A DNA stretch of 64,000 nucleotides from Megalonaias nervosa. Taxonomy: Eukaryota; Mollusca; Bivalvia; Unionida; Unionidae. Below are positions 37,881-49,978 of the stretch, piece by piece. The notes below the pieces were generated by a model, which was not told the origin of the DNA, searched no databases, and worked only from the letters and a program-made list of their open reading frames with translations. The translations under genes and the position numbers were made by a program. The stretch's first letter is position 1, and each line of letters opens with the position of its first letter. The DNA lies in assembly GCA_016617855.1 (NCBI GenBank), contig JAECUM010016763.1:1-64000 (forward strand), read 5' to 3'.

Positions 37881-38822
37881 AATGGACGCTGATAATATTT
37901 TGAAGGAATGTACGAAGGTATCTAAAACTTGGGTTAACCTACTAGATGACTATCATGTAAAACTGTAGTAGAAATACTTAGATCATGGTTTGAAAGCATC
38001 ATACTTATTTATCAAAGACGCTCAAAACAAGTGATGTGAGTTTTCAAACACAAAAATCGGAACATATTGAAAAATTTATAAACTTATGAATGATTTTATA
38101 ATAGAAATGATGCATACTAGGTCAAGCTTATGAGCAGAAATTATTGAAGGTTTTTACAATATTGTTCAAGAAAATAAAGTCCCTGACCCTGAATAAATCA
38201 CCTAGTACATCTGGTATGAGCGGGAAGAAGTTACACAAACGAATCCTGAGATGCTATGAGCGAACATTCTGGCAGTAATGAACATATCCAAGAGCAAATC
38301 CATTATCCATTGTGTTTAGTATTTATATATCAATGGAATCCAAACACACCAATCTTCACTGGATATAAGAAATGTGGTACAACGACGCACAAGAGGTGCG
38401 ACGCAAACACTAGAAACACTTTTCAGAAGTTACTACTAATGTTAATGAAGCAAACACTATTGAGGAAATTTACTAACGCTCGAAGACATTTCATGTTATT
38501 CTATAAAAAAGTAAAAAAAAATATTTTATCCAAGATTGCTGATGAATTTATATCTGCGTTTCCAATATTTTGTGTTGATCCCAAAATGAACATGCATGCT
38601 TATTTGAGAAAGTATGATTTAAAATTTCGAATTACCATAAACTCGCGTAATAGACAATGTAAAGTTCTCTATCCACCTAGCCTCAGTATCAGTGTACCAT
38701 TTGATGTAGAGGAAGAGGAAAAATATCGGAGACGGGTATCCATATCAAAACAGATTCAAGAAACTGAAGAAGATTGTGAAAAGTTTTATAAGCCCAGTGA
38801 TGTGGCTTTCTCAATTATATAA
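37881..38822 (+). pseudogene. Unrecognised gene upstream of polB A3; 3' part open for 188 codons
   Basis: ATG at about 37884 gives MDADNILKECTKVSKTWVNL followed by scattered stops. From ATG 38256 to 38822 the frame is open for 188 codons, unusually long for this decayed region. It is basic in the middle (KKVKKNILSKIADEFISAFP) and acidic near the end (FDVEEEEKYRRR). No domain was recognised. It lies immediately upstream of the zinc-ribbon remnant and polB A3, so it probably belongs to the family A element. Confidence 0.45.
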
Positions 38823-38879
38823 ACATTTACATATATATGAAACGTTCAACGGAATTCGGACCAAAAAGGAAAAGGTGTA

Positions 38880-39120
38880 TATCTTGGAAAACGTGAACAA
38901 TGAGGCAAAACGTATTATTATGAATATTATAAAACACATTTGCTAGTGTTACTGACTGGCCCTCTTTATCGACCATGTCTTAAATGTGGCATCGGGGTCA
39001 AATCACATAATCAGCTTTGCTGGTCATGTATGAATATTATCTCGCGCGTAGACATGGATTGGCGCAAACGCCCGTAACTGCACAGCCGCCTGTGACAAAC
39101 ACCTTTTGCTGTTTAAACAG
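38880..39120 (+). pseudogene. Zinc-ribbon-like remnant upstream of polB A3
   Basis: The frame at about 38955 reads GPLYRPCLKCGIGVKSHNQL and then CWSCMNI, two Cys-x2-Cys pairs about 13 residues apart, followed by a basic stretch (DWRKRP). The same block occurs as a decayed copy near 1305 upstream of polB A1. The conserved order shows that this piece belongs to the element. Confidence 0.5.
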
Positions 39121-39249
39121 ATACATAAATAAACGAACTAATAGCTAGGATTGAAGCTATTACAGTTTTGGGGCATGGTGGATCGAAGAAATGTTAGAAC
39201 AAGTTACTGACGGAATTTCTAATTAAAGAAAGATTTCCCGTTATATAAA

Positions 39250-41696
39250 CATGCCACATGTGCATCAACTAAAACAAATCGCATAACAACTGGAAATAAA
39301 AATACCAAGCCTTATGAGAAACCTGACATATTTCAATTATTGAGGCCCAGAGGTTTACTGGATCAACCTTCTGTCCTAGATAATCCAACATCAGTTACTA
39401 ATACAGCAACAGTTGCTAATAAAACAACGACTGCTGCTAGAGAAACGGTTGCTAACTCAGCAATGGCACAACAACTGAAACGATTTACATGTGAGCGTAA
39501 TATAGAATACCACGAGGTGCACGAGAAGCTGATATGCTTGCATTGTTAGACGTGTTTGAGGATGAACAAAACTATCGTCGGGAGGATGAACAAGACCCCT
39601 TCGTATTGATACTGAAGAAAGCAAAACCGCTGTGGTATTGCATCTGCTATTGCTACTGAAGCTGCCAAGTATGTTCATGAAAAAGCACAGTAAGTACAGG
39701 TACCTGAATTTAAATTTCATACGCGTAGTTGTGAATGAGAAAATCAAGTAGCAATTATCTGACACACGCAGATATTATTCCTGGAATCACATCGGTGTTA
39801 CAGAGTTCTGATACCTCTGGAGTTAAGACGGATCTTGTCCTTAATGTGCATTTATGCCACTAAGTCGCGAATAGGAAGGATTGAAAATGTCAATACTGTG
39901 GATTCATAGCGGTGCATGCACAATCCTGAACTGTAAAGACACCAGAGTAATTAATGATGAAATTGATAAAGGAACTGACAAGATTCTCGAGTCGCTGGAA
40001 AAAAACTCCAATATAGGATTCGAATTGGCTGTTGACCAATGTGCACAAGTCGAGATACATATCTCCCCATACAAACCATTTCGTAGATCCAGTTACATAC
40101 TAACGACAGCATGGATTCCGCCTTGGTCTGTGAAAAATGTAAAGAATTTTCACAGCAAATGTTTTAAATGGGTGATCTTATCGCGTTACACCCTGCAAGT
40201 GACAATAAGGACCAACCACGAACATACCGGCACCACCTGAGTGAACTTAAATTTGACAATATTAAACTTCCTTTGAAGATTACTAAGGCTACCCTGAATA
40301 AATTTGAAACACGTTACCCACGTATCGTTATTACTGTTTTTACGTTGGATAAATGCTTTCATCCGCTTGCGCAATCCCCTTATGGTCAGCCCGAGCCAAT
40401 CCAGATTGATTTGTTGCTGTCGAGTGATACGATTGGTTCAGAGTTACTATCTCATTACATATCGATAAAGAATCTTGCCCGTTGTTTAACCGCCAAAGCA
40501 AGCATTCACGTAAAAGATGTTCATGCGTACGTTTTAGGCATGTATTTAACACCAAACAACATCTCAATGACCATGACTTCTACTGTGGTGGAATCAGTAA
40601 AAAACATCAGCTGCCAAAATGCCACAATCCTATCAAACAATTTGACGTGTAGTTCACTACAACGAAAGATGAAAATCCCTTATATTATCTATGCGGACTT
40701 TTAATGTCTCAAGGTTCCAGTCGAAGATACGTAAAACAACACATGTAGCTGCATACGTCCATGAGTGTTTTGTTATACATCATTTAGGTGTGACGGGAAA
40801 ACTGAGTCATCAATGTTGTATCGTGGCCGGGATTCAGTTGAAGTGTTTCTTAAGTCGCCCAAGGTTACAGCGCACTCGATTCGACAACAGCTTTGTTAGC
40901 CAGCTTGCATGATTATGACCCACGATAAAATTTTTGAGTTTTCAGCTGTTACTCATTGCTGGATCTATAATGGTCCCTTTGGGACTGATGAAAACGTTCG
41001 TGATCAATGTCAATTCACTGGCATGTACAGAGGAGCCGCAAACAACTCATCCAATTACGTATTTACCCAAAAAAAACAAAACTGTATGCAGTCCTTCATA
41101 ACTTACGAGGGTATGACGGTCATTCACTTATGCAACCTTAGCATCAGCTTCAAAATCACCAATAGGTGTTATTCCAAACAACGTGGAAAAACACATGACG
41201 TTTGGTTGTCTCAATTAAGATTCATTGATTCGTTAAAGTTTCTGAATTAATCCTTGGACAAGTTAGTGAGCAATCTAGCGGTGGAAATTTGACAACAGCG
41301 ATTGTCCGAAAGAACATCCGTTGTTTAGTAACGCTAATAAAATGGTTCTTGGTATGTTCAAAGATGACTGCTCGGGTAAACCAATCGAAGACTATGTAGG
41401 ACTGCGTTCACACATGTACTCGACTGTGGCATGACCACATGCCTGTGCAATTAAAAAGAGAACATAGTTGTTGGAAAGGACCTCCTGCATGAAATATATG
41501 TGGAATGTTTTCGAGACTGACGTGAATTCGTACACACGGAAAATATAATACGGTGTCGAATGCACTATATGGGTGTTTACCGATGTCTCAACGTGAATGT
41601 ATCACCGCTTGATATCATGTGATGGATACTCCCCTATGCCATTACCTATTATGTGTTTGGATATCATGCTATTGTGAATGAACCTCCGACTGATTG
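39250..41696 (+). pseudogene. polB: Polinton family B DNA polymerase, copy A3, with SAP-like N-terminus
   Basis: Third copy of the family A polymerase. The start at 39250 gives MPHVHQLKQIA-stop-QLEIKIPSL, matching the SAP-like start of A1. Then come a linker (39340-39549), the N-terminal domain (TAWIPPWSVKNVKNF, about 40110; LHPASDNKDQPRTYRHHLSE, 40188), ADFNVSRF-like exonuclease I remnants (about 40690), the RDQCQFTGMYRGAANN block (about 41000), HNLRGYDGHSLMQP (41094) and LRFIDSLKFLN (41215). Between about 41280 and 41320 it jumps to the C-terminal block NADKMVLGMFKDDCSGKPIE (about 41330) and GLRSHMYST, so palm motifs A to C are deleted. It ends HAIVNEPP at about 41690. Many frame changes and stops. 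Confidence 0.87.
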
Positions 41697-42860
41697 ATGT
41701 CTATGCTTATGCGCACTGGGGACATCCACTAGTACACGCACAAATGTCCTGCTGGGAGGAATTGCCTCCCATAGTTGGAAGGTTGAACGGCTTTCAGGCC
41801 CCAACGGTAACACGTTGGTTGTCTTGGATTATCAATCCGTTCCGAGACTGTAAAGATTTTGACGGACCATGCCGGATAAGTAGCACGAGGTTGTTCACCT
41901 TCTAACTTTCCAGGTGCATACAGACACCGGACAAATTTGCTTCAGAGTGGTTCCAACGATGGTCGTTGTTAGATCATTTTCTATGTAACTTCGATTGATT
42001 TTGTTTCAAAACGCATTACCTGGTTTTAATCCGTTTGTGAGTGTTGCTGTGACTAATGGCTGTCGTGTTACCCATTCGTAAGATTCCTGTAGAGTACTAT
42101 CAGTCCGAGTCCTCTGTAATAATTCCTGCGCGTATTATTCGGCCCATATGGGCTCATCTTGTTGTTGAAGCGTTGCATGCTCTTCAGGGAAGCAAAGCTT
42201 CCTCAAGCCCAAAGCGAGACCACTTATTTATTTCACATTAGCAGCGGAGGGTGGGTGGGGGGTGGCCGACCTTTAGTAGGGGTTTGATGGAGAAGAGACC
42301 CTTTTGAAAACCAAACCTTCTACGATATATGGTGAAGGGACACATATCTGCGTTAGAAATGCCGATCAGAGCCTTGTAACCACCACAAAATCAAAGTGCG
42401 GAGATATCCCTGGTAAAAAAAAAACAAAAAACAAGACAAAACAGTAAGGGTTAAACTGATCCCGTTTGGGTGTTTTAAGGGTCTGTTTCTAGCATCGAGG
42501 CCTTAAAGAAAATATTGATATCTTACAAATACCAATCTGTGCCTTGTATTTACCCTAGGGTAGGTGGGGTGTGAAAAGCCAATCCGAGTTTTATGGTGAA
42601 CCGACCTTGATCAGGAACCCCCTAAGGCCCAGATTATACATCTGGGCCATGGAAAAATGCTGAGATCTTAATTGCCAAAAGCCGATCCGAGCCTTGTCTG
42701 TACGTTTGGTTAGCAAGATCTTGTTGGTGCGATAAAACTCACGGGGTACCAACCATTTTTTGAAACCGAGGAGCCACAACGACCCGCGACAAAATATTAC
42801 AACAATAACCCCCAGTACATAACTAGGATATGCACCAACCACTGCTAATTTGTGCACTGA
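41697..42860. other. no gene recognised
   Basis: Sequence downstream of polB A3. Short frames (for example 41678-41905 and 42056-42241) have no recognisable content. A G-rich stretch lies at 42245-42270. Confidence 0.5.
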
Positions 42861-42865
42861 AACCA

Positions 42866-43235
42866 TTCTAAACTCAATGGAAATTACCGGCACTGATGAC
42901 TCGGACAGGCCAATTTTAAATACATCATTCTAAGCTAAGTGGAAAAATACTGCATTGATTACTTACCATTCTAAGTTTAATGGAAAAATACTGGCATTGA
43001 TTACTCACAATTCTAAGCTTAATGGAAAAGTGCTGGCATTGATTATTCACCATTCTAAGCTTATTGGAAAAATACTGGCACTGATTTCTCACCATTCTAA
43101 GCTCATGGGAAAAATACTGGCACTGCTGACTCACATTCTAAGCTCAATAGAAAAGTACTGGCACTGATTACTCTGACAGAGCAGTTTTAAATAACACGAA
43201 AACACTTAATGGACAAATACTGGCACTGATGAGTC
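42866..43235. repeat. 42-bp minisatellite, about seven units
   Basis: The motif ATTCTAAGC begins at 42927, 42968, 43010, 43052, 43094 and 43135 (spacing 41-42 bp), with further diverged units at 42866 and after 43180. Each unit contains GGAAAAATACTGGCACTGAT or a close variant. The two outer units share an extra GACAG-CAGTTTTAAATA block, a sign of higher-order structure. Confidence 0.9.
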
Positions 43236-43239
43236 TGCT

Positions 43240-44010
43240 AATTTCTGTGCCTTATAAACACATTGAGGGATATTTATTTCTTTCATTTTAGTTCTGTTTT
43301 TCTTTCCTTTGCTGTTCTAGTGCTGCCAGAGACCCACCTGAATTTTCTAACTTCAGCCACTCCAGGTCGATCCATAACACGTATAATACTTATCAGTAAT
43401 ATTAATGAAAATATCTTTGTACAATTATGGTGTGGTCAAATGTATCAGGACATTGAACTTAAAAGCGTCACGGGAATTCCATGTTATTTTTAGCAACGCA
43501 TTATAAATCATACAGCAAGGTCTCAGCGTTGTAACGAACCGGTATAGTTCGGGGGTAAAAAGAACACGGTACATTATTAAACTTACTTGTTTAATCTTAT
43601 ATTATCTTTTCTCTAATTTAATAATTTTAAGATACTAAAAGTATGATCACGATTGGTTTCTAATCATGGATTTTCTATCAAGATAACTTTTAGAGTCTTT
43701 TATTGTGACCCCAACCAACCTCTCCACGGTTAATTTTATCATAGTATCGTTTTAGCGCTCTATATTTTCTCCCCCACATTAAACCTAAAGCTCAAAAAGT
43801 CCTCTAACACCCACCCCGCATTTCACGCATCGTTTTGGCCCTAAACTTTTTTGTCAGACATTGGCGGCATGATTTCCAGAATAGTCATTACAACAGGGTT
43901 TTCTACATGAGCTTGTCGATCCAATCATAAGCCACTTACAACTACGTTTTTGCTCGCGAGGTCACTATATAATAATCCGGGATGATTTTTAATTAAAGAA
44001 AATGTTTTGC
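43240..44010. other. no gene recognised
   Basis: AT-rich spacer between the minisatellite and element D. A frame at 43263-43493 has no recognisable domain. Confidence 0.5.
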
Positions 44011-44022
44011 CTTAATAATATA

Positions 44023-44920
44023 ATGAGTAGGGGGAGTGTCGCAAAACAATTGTGAGAAAAATATTTTCAGCTAACTGGAATTAAAGTTCAGTGTCCAAGA
44101 CCAAATGTTGCCCAAGAAAATTTGCGAAATCAGATTAAATCGTTAGAAACTAGCAGAGAATTTGCAAGATTAGCTATGATTAAACCAGCGGTGGTCACGA
44201 TCACTACCAGATGTGATTTAGACAGAGTGACCGATAAGACAAAACGCTCATCATATGATTCACAATTATACGAATATATCAGAATGGCCAATTAGGAGTT
44301 TAGGCGCGACAGTACAGCTCTTGTTTGGCCAACCTTCCGGATAGATCACGACGGTATTTTCATCGATGCTACAATGACTGACCAACGGGCATAGATGATT
44401 ATTGATCGTTTAGTTGGTGACAAGAAGTATTTATTTATAATTAAATTTATTGTCGAACACGAACGCAACCATATTGGTGGCCCAATGTGGATTATATGGG
44501 ATAAATTCGACCTGTTGAAGAATCACGTGGACAAAGTGTTCTTACCGTAGACAAAAACTCTGAACATGGAACTTTGACTGATATTGACAAGCCATATTAT
44601 GATCGAGCATGTACTGTGACGGCTGTTGTTACGTACTTTGCCCATTAAACGAACCAGATATTAATGCTCTTCAACCGATGCAAACTGATATCTCAGAAGG
44701 TCACAGAACATTTTACGAACTCGTGACTAGAGCGAATAGAGCTAAAATAGAAGACGTCTTCGCATTTGGAAAAAATTTTCCGATAGTAGTAAAAACAATA
44801 ACCGACGAAGTGTTGTACGATTCCGACAGCTATCATAGTAAAGTCGCACCTGTAGTACAAGTTGACCACAACGCTCATGCGTGGACAGCAAGCATAACTA
44901 TTTGTGCAACGGTCGGGTAG
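44023..44920 (+). pseudogene. Unrecognised genes at the 5' end of element D
   Basis: ATG near 44023 gives MSRGSVAKQL and then, after a TGA, a long readable frame (KYFQLTGIKVQCPRPNVAQ, FRIDHDGIFIDATMTDQRA) with single stops to about 44550. A second frame (about 44510-44920) reads SVLTVDKNSEHGTLTDID and then, in another phase, LVTRANRAKIEDVFAFGKNF. Isolated stops with continued sense suggest one or two decayed genes. No domain recognised. They precede the polymerase-like gene on the same strand. Confidence 0.4.
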
Positions 44921-45099
44921 ACTTTATCGCTAAGAATCTCTTCATACGCAGATGAAACAGGTAGCGCTAAAATACAAAGACGACATAAATGTCGCAGATG
45001 AGTTGGATGTTCAACTCTCACGTATTGAATTAGGACAGGTTGGCCTTTGAAACACAAAATAAAATCCCCATGATGAAATTTCTGTTGATATGGTGGATT

Positions 45100-46272
45100 G
45101 TCACCCCGCTAGTGTTCTTGGAGCGGGTGACTGTGAGCCGTAATTCTCACGATTTGGTCATTCAACACACGCAATAAACGGTCCGCTGCCAGCCGTGGAT
45201 CTGACTTGATTTGCCAAGATTGAATCATTCGAGTTTACAAACAATATTCATCCGGTTATTTTTGCTTGGTTTGGTTGTATTTTAATAAGCAAAACACTGA
45301 GTTAAATCTCCTAGATTGCTGTGCAGAAAAATGTGGTTGGCCTCCAATAATGATATTGAGATTTATGCTTAATTTGGGGATATTGACATCGTTGACAGTG
45401 ATTGAGGCAATAATTTGATACAAGTCACTAAAGCGGGTCTGGCTGCCAAAACCAACGAGTAGTGATGCAAAAGATATGTGCCGAAATGTTTTTGGAAAAT
45501 TTACCTACGGTGCCTCATCTGATAACAAGCTCCGCTGTACAATGTTAATTATGAAGCAAGTAGAGCATGATTTTATACTGGCAGAAACAGCAGCAAAAGG
45601 TGTATTAGCCACCAGGGAGCGTGCAAACCTACCAAATGGAACCGCGATCGATACCATCGTCAGCTGCTACGACGGTGATTCACCACAGATTACTCATCTG
45701 AGATCTTCTGTGCTTGCATATGCATCAATAAACCTGTTATCAATGATGAAACGATTTCCAAATGACGCTGTTAGAGTCGCCACGGACTCATTTTATATCA
45801 ATAAATCAAAAATAGATCTTTTAAGCAATCTTTTGATGTTATACAACAACATCTCAGATTCTGTTCCATGGGGGCATTGGAGAATAAAAAATGATCAAAT
45901 ACGTAATTATTCTGAATTTGCAGGTTATAAACTTCTTGTATTACTGCAAGGAAAAAATCATTGCAACTGCCAATTGCGAAGTCAGTAAATGAACCTATTT
46001 CACGACATAAAATGATTTATCTTCATGGTCCTGGTGGCTATGGTAAAACAACATTGACCGGTTTACTTGCTGCCGGTGTCAAAGATGATAGAGAGATTTC
46101 TAAATTTGTTCCACTGTCAAGCACCATTGAGAAAGTTAGACCGGAGCTGTTTCGCGAATATGAAACTCGAAAGGCTGTATTTATACGTGCGAGACAGCTA
46201 AGGAAACTTGTGGCCGAATCGAGAGATTCCGACTTGGCTTCCGAATCCAAATTGTCTGATGTTGAATTGTGA
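45100..46272 (+). pseudogene. Polymerase-like protein fused to a P-loop segment (element D)
   Basis: Segments resemble a large invertebrate protein in which a family B polymerase-like region is followed by a P-loop helicase region (recalled, not searched). Seen: KCGWPPIMILRFMLNLGILT (about 45330), GKFTYGASSDNKLRC (45487), SPQITHLRSSVLAYASIN (45678), and DAVRVATDSFYINKSK (45760), a motif-C-like ATDS block. Then GHWRIKNDQIRNYSE (45874) and, in another frame, the Walker A HGPGGYGKTTLTG (46024). No Walker B follows; the tail is charged (RKAVFIRARQLRKLVAESRD) and stops at 46272. The frame changes at about 45970, and stops precede 45476. Confidence 0.5.
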
Positions 46273-46810
46273 CATTTCCCTGTGAACTGAAAAACCTTTT
46301 ACGACGGGCTATAAAAAAATAACATAACATATCCACCGACGATAATGTCGCCAGCGACAACGTCGCGAGGACTCAAGAATCTCCGAGCAAAGCGACAAAT
46401 AAAGATCCGTTATAGGTTCTTTTTCTCTTATTGGCGGTGGAATGCACTATATTTTTGTCGCTGGGCCAGCATTCAGGGCGGATCGTTTCAAGGTGTGCCG
46501 CTCGGAACGCTAGAGTTAATGGCCTTTAAAGCACATATAAACTAACAGCTAATTCTGCCCTACGGATGTTTAATAAATGCCCATGATGGTCGGTTAAACG
46601 AAGACGTATTAATGACAACGATGGATTATGACATGGGAAATAAACGGGATTAGTGGGCACTGACACAGTTAAATTACCTGGGGGGAGGGACCTCTGGAGA
46701 AAAGCTATAAAGAACATATCCCTGCAATGCTTGTATCCCCACCCGTGGTCTAGACGCGGTATAAATACAATCCACTGCCTCACAAACAAGATTTACAGAA
46801 ATCGTCGACT
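46273..46810. other. Convergent intergenic space in element D
   Basis: Between the plus-strand polymerase-like gene and the minus-strand cluster. Contains GCGACAA-type motifs near 46345-46400. No gene recognised. Confidence 0.4.
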
Positions 46811-46819
46811 TAATGTTAA

Positions 46820-47272
46820 CTATGCAAGGCGATCGTTGTTATGTCTGAGATTAATTTCAGGGTCTTTTATTTTCTCCCATGCTGCATTGATCTTGGGAAA
46901 ATAATCGTCAGTTATGACATCGAGATCCTTCTTCTTTTTATCAATATCCAGCCCTAGTTCCAATGTAGGCAATTGGGCTTCGGTGATCGAATTATGATCA
47001 AGAAATATCGTTCAATAACCAGGATCACTACGGGCTATTTCGACAACCTTTCTTGTTAAATATTCAGCATTGTAATTCACCCTCCTCAGATGTTTTATTG
47101 TGTTAATGATATTTTGTTTAAGAGCTTCATAAGGATATTTAAACACATACTATTCAACTAGCGCTCTCAGATTCTGCTGTGTATTTTCATGTTCCTGCTC
47201 TATCCCATAAGCGGTTTCTTTTGCTTGAAGAATTGCTACTACACGTTGTGCATATTGCTCTAACCACGCCAT
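46820..47272 (-). pseudogene. Helical protein with conserved look, function unknown
   Basis: ATG 47272 gives MAWLEQYAQRVVAILQAKE followed by a charged, helix-prone chain (AYGIEQEHENTQQNLRALVE) and IINTIKHLRRVNYNAEYL. It continues as LPTLELGLDIDKKKKDLDVI and ends near 46820. Two in-frame stops (after RALVE and after SDPGY) are the only breaks, so the copy is fairly young. It shows no hydrophobic segment and no zinc motif. It is the last gene of the minus-strand cluster of element D. Confidence 0.5.
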
Positions 47273-47649
47273 CCGCCACGCCACCCCCACCCCCGTATGA
47301 TATGTGTTTATCCAGATAGAACCATCTAGAGATGAGTCTCCAGTATTTTAGATTCCTAATAAAACCAAAGACTATCGATGAATAATCAGATCATTGTGGC
47401 TGTAGTTGTTTTGGTCCAGCAGCAACTGGCACTACCTACGGCCATCCCATTACAGTTATGTTCGACGACTTATACATATCAAAGGTGTAATCGGTCGTTG
47501 ATATCTCGATGGCGGCACTCAGGTTGGCTCGTGTACTTTGAGAGAGATCGTTCCTTCTTTTCCTGTTATAGATTTGATTCTACGCCAAAGTTCTTCATTG
47601 ATTTGTTCGATTTGATATGATCCTGTTGAAATGCCAACGACTTCTCAGT

Positions 47650-49004
47650 CGGGGACTAGATGGCCCGTTGCGTCAGTTCTGGTTTTATACGCGATGACCT
47701 TGACACAGCGGTAACTACTGCAAGTACTTCTGGACCGCACACATGTGGATCTGTTCATGTCTGCGTTGGTAATGTTGAATACCAGATCTTAGTGCTTCGC
47801 ACTCTGTTAGCAATTCCACTGATATATTTAAAAAATTCTTTGGGCTCCAATCCATATAATCAAAACAAACAACACCACTTGAATCGATCAAGCATGCAAC
47901 CCGGTGAGTATCAACGACAACTTGCCTGAACAAATCCAGATGTTTCAGTGAGAAGTAATAGCTCGGATATAACGATGTAAATTCCCACTGAGATATCTGC
48001 AAACCAGAATCAACATTATGAGCATGCCCAATGAACGTCATTAAACGATGATATGCACCTGCACCATGATTATTTTCAAAATTCAATAAGACTTCTTCGG
48101 ACTGTTCTGGATGTCCATTTATTCTCAAAGAAACTTCACTAACCCCGAGCCTGTCCAAAACCACTGGGTTTCGCTGCTGTGCATCTACTCGGGTGTTATC
48201 TTGAAACGCTATGAATATGTCGCTGATGCTATCTGCAATGTGAATAACCCAGCAACGTTTCTTTGAATAATGCCCGTGGTCAATGTTGATTTTCCACCGC
48301 TGTCCATGAAAGGGATCACCCGCTGTTCTTCAACGAGTGATTGCGTCATCGTTGGCATCCACAACGAAAGTTTTGTCAGTTGCAATTTGCCAATGTCAAC
48401 CCTAGCGTGATGCCAGATTGCATTGTTGTCGGTGGCTTTTCAAACAAGTACAACTGTGCGTTTCGCACCAAAAAAAACTTTTCTAACATTTCTTCAAAAT
48501 CCAAAGATATGCGACACATCTATCGACGTGCTGCAATTCCTTAGATGAAACCATCATTCATCGATGCAACTTCAGTTCCAGCGGCGTTCATTCTCGCGTT
48601 GTAATTATCAAGTTGATCAGTGGTATCCTTCGCGAACAACACTGACGGACCAGAGTACCGCGACCAATCATCGGAATATCGTGAGAGACCCAGTCTCATA
48701 ATAGCAACGTCAACATTTTCCAGACATGATTCAATGTTTATTCATCAATCTTATACGCGGCACTGTTGAACTACGCCATCACAAAATTGTAAACAAAACC
48801 AACTCGATTTCCAATTCAATATGCTGTATCATCTGCTTTCAAAAGTTTTCCTTCAATCTCAATGAATGCCTTAGCAGGCAGGAAATATCTGCTTGTATAT
48901 TGTTCTTGTAGTTCTATTCGTGCACGTGCGTCAGATACACGTGCATCATAAGAATAATACTGATAATCACGCACAGATCCATCTCTGAGGACTGGCACGT
49001 ACAT
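47650..49004 (-). pseudogene. mcp: Polinton-like major capsid protein of element D
   Basis: ATG at 49004 gives YVPVLRDGSVRDYQYYSYDA and then ELQEQYTSRYFLPAKAFIEI with EGKLLKADDTAY, the usual start of a Polinton capsid chain. Frameshifted blocks follow: GLSRYSDDWSRYSG (about 48690), KLQLTKLSLWMPTMTQSLVE (about 48390), VIPFMDSGGKSTLT, and from 48164 SEVSLRINGHPEQSEE, ending QISQWEFTSLYPSYYFSL (about 47980) and a tail to about 47650. The SLYPSYYFS block lines up with YPIFYFDVS in element B. Several stops occur between 48820 and 48545. Confidence 0.62.
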
Positions 49005-49151
49005 GTTAAATGTGGAATCAGATACACGTTTGAATATTTTATTATATTATGTTTTGCTTAACACGACGTCAAGCCAGGAAACTTTCCGCTATCAGACTTC
49101 CGGTTATATTTTTCTCCCTAGGAGGCTTGTTATTTTGTCAGTAGGGGCAAA

Positions 49152-49515
49152 CTATCTAACTCTTTTGCAGCTTGATTTATTATTTTCCTGACGCTTGCTG
49201 GAATCACTTCCGCGCTGGGCAGTTTTACTAGCTGCGGCTGCAGTTTTTCGTCGTTCTAATCGTGCGAGTCTATCCTTGACAGCTGAGAATGCTTTACCAG
49301 CGGCATCACCAACAGTGTCAATAGCTTTATCACGAACAACTTCGACGACTTTCATGCCTAATTGTTTGCACATTGGATCGCTTTTGGGACTATCCTTCTG
49401 TATAAACATTGAACAACATCACCAATCCCATCTCCGTAGATAACGTTATATACTGGTAATCTTGAATTTATCACCTTGACCTTTTCAGGTTCACGTTGAG
49501 CATTGTGTATAATCA
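49152..49515 (-). pseudogene. Small Polinton structural protein, pVI-like
   Basis: The frame from about 49510 begins REPEKVKVINSRLPVYNVIYGDGIG. From 49409 the chain reads KSDPMCKQLGMKVVEVVRDK then DTVGDAAGKAFSAVKDRLAR, an amphipathic helix, followed by a basic tail. There is a frame change at about 49400. Polintons often carry a short helical protein of this style just upstream of the capsid gene. Role inferred from position. Confidence 0.5.
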
Positions 49516-49551
49516 TGTTATTTTGTTATCATCGATCTACGTGATTAATCG

Positions 49552-49850
49552 CTACAGTTTATCGTCGTTAATTTCATCGATAAGTGCTCGATAGACGTTA
49601 ATGCCCATGACACCACCTGTGAATAAACGCTGAGAAATAGCACCTGCTTGAGTGATGATTTCAGGGGAATTATTGCCGGCTCGTATTCCACCAGTCAAAA
49701 TTTCTATTCTATCAACATCAACGAGGACTTTATTGGGACAATGTTTATCTTGAATCACCGGCGATTCAGAGATCACATTTTGTTTTTTACCACCATTATG
49801 TGCATGCAAATCATGGGTTAACCCCTCTCCTGTTTTTTCTTCTGGTGACA
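49552..49850 (-). pseudogene. Small unrecognised gene upstream of capsid cluster D
   Basis: A minus frame reads PNKVLVDVDRIEILTGGIRA, NNSPEIITQAGAISQRLFTG and GVMGINVYRALIDEIND before the stop at 49552. The first 12 codons belong to repeat sequence (49858 onward), so the real start lies inside. No family named. Its place just upstream of the structural genes suggests a particle or packaging role. Confidence 0.42.
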
Positions 49851-49854
49851 TTTC

Positions 49855-49978
49855 GTGATAGACCCCCCTGGGCCACTTTGGCGACAAAATTTATAGCGAC
49901 AAAGGGAATTAGAATTACAAGACCCCCTGGGCCAATATAGCGACAAAATTGACCTTGGGCCACTATAGCGACAAGACA
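49855..49978. repeat. Three short repeats GGGCCA...GCGACAA at the D/C boundary
   Basis: CCTGGGCCACTTTGGCGACA (49867), CCTGGGCCAATATAGCGACA (about 49925) and TTGGGCCACTATAGCGACAA (about 49953) are variants of one 20-bp unit at about 30-60 bp spacing. TATAGCGACAA occurs three times. They lie between elements D and C. Confidence 0.7.

Noticed and set aside
46024..46272. Complete helicase domain
   Set aside because: Only Walker A is visible; no Walker B or later motifs follow before the stop at 46272.
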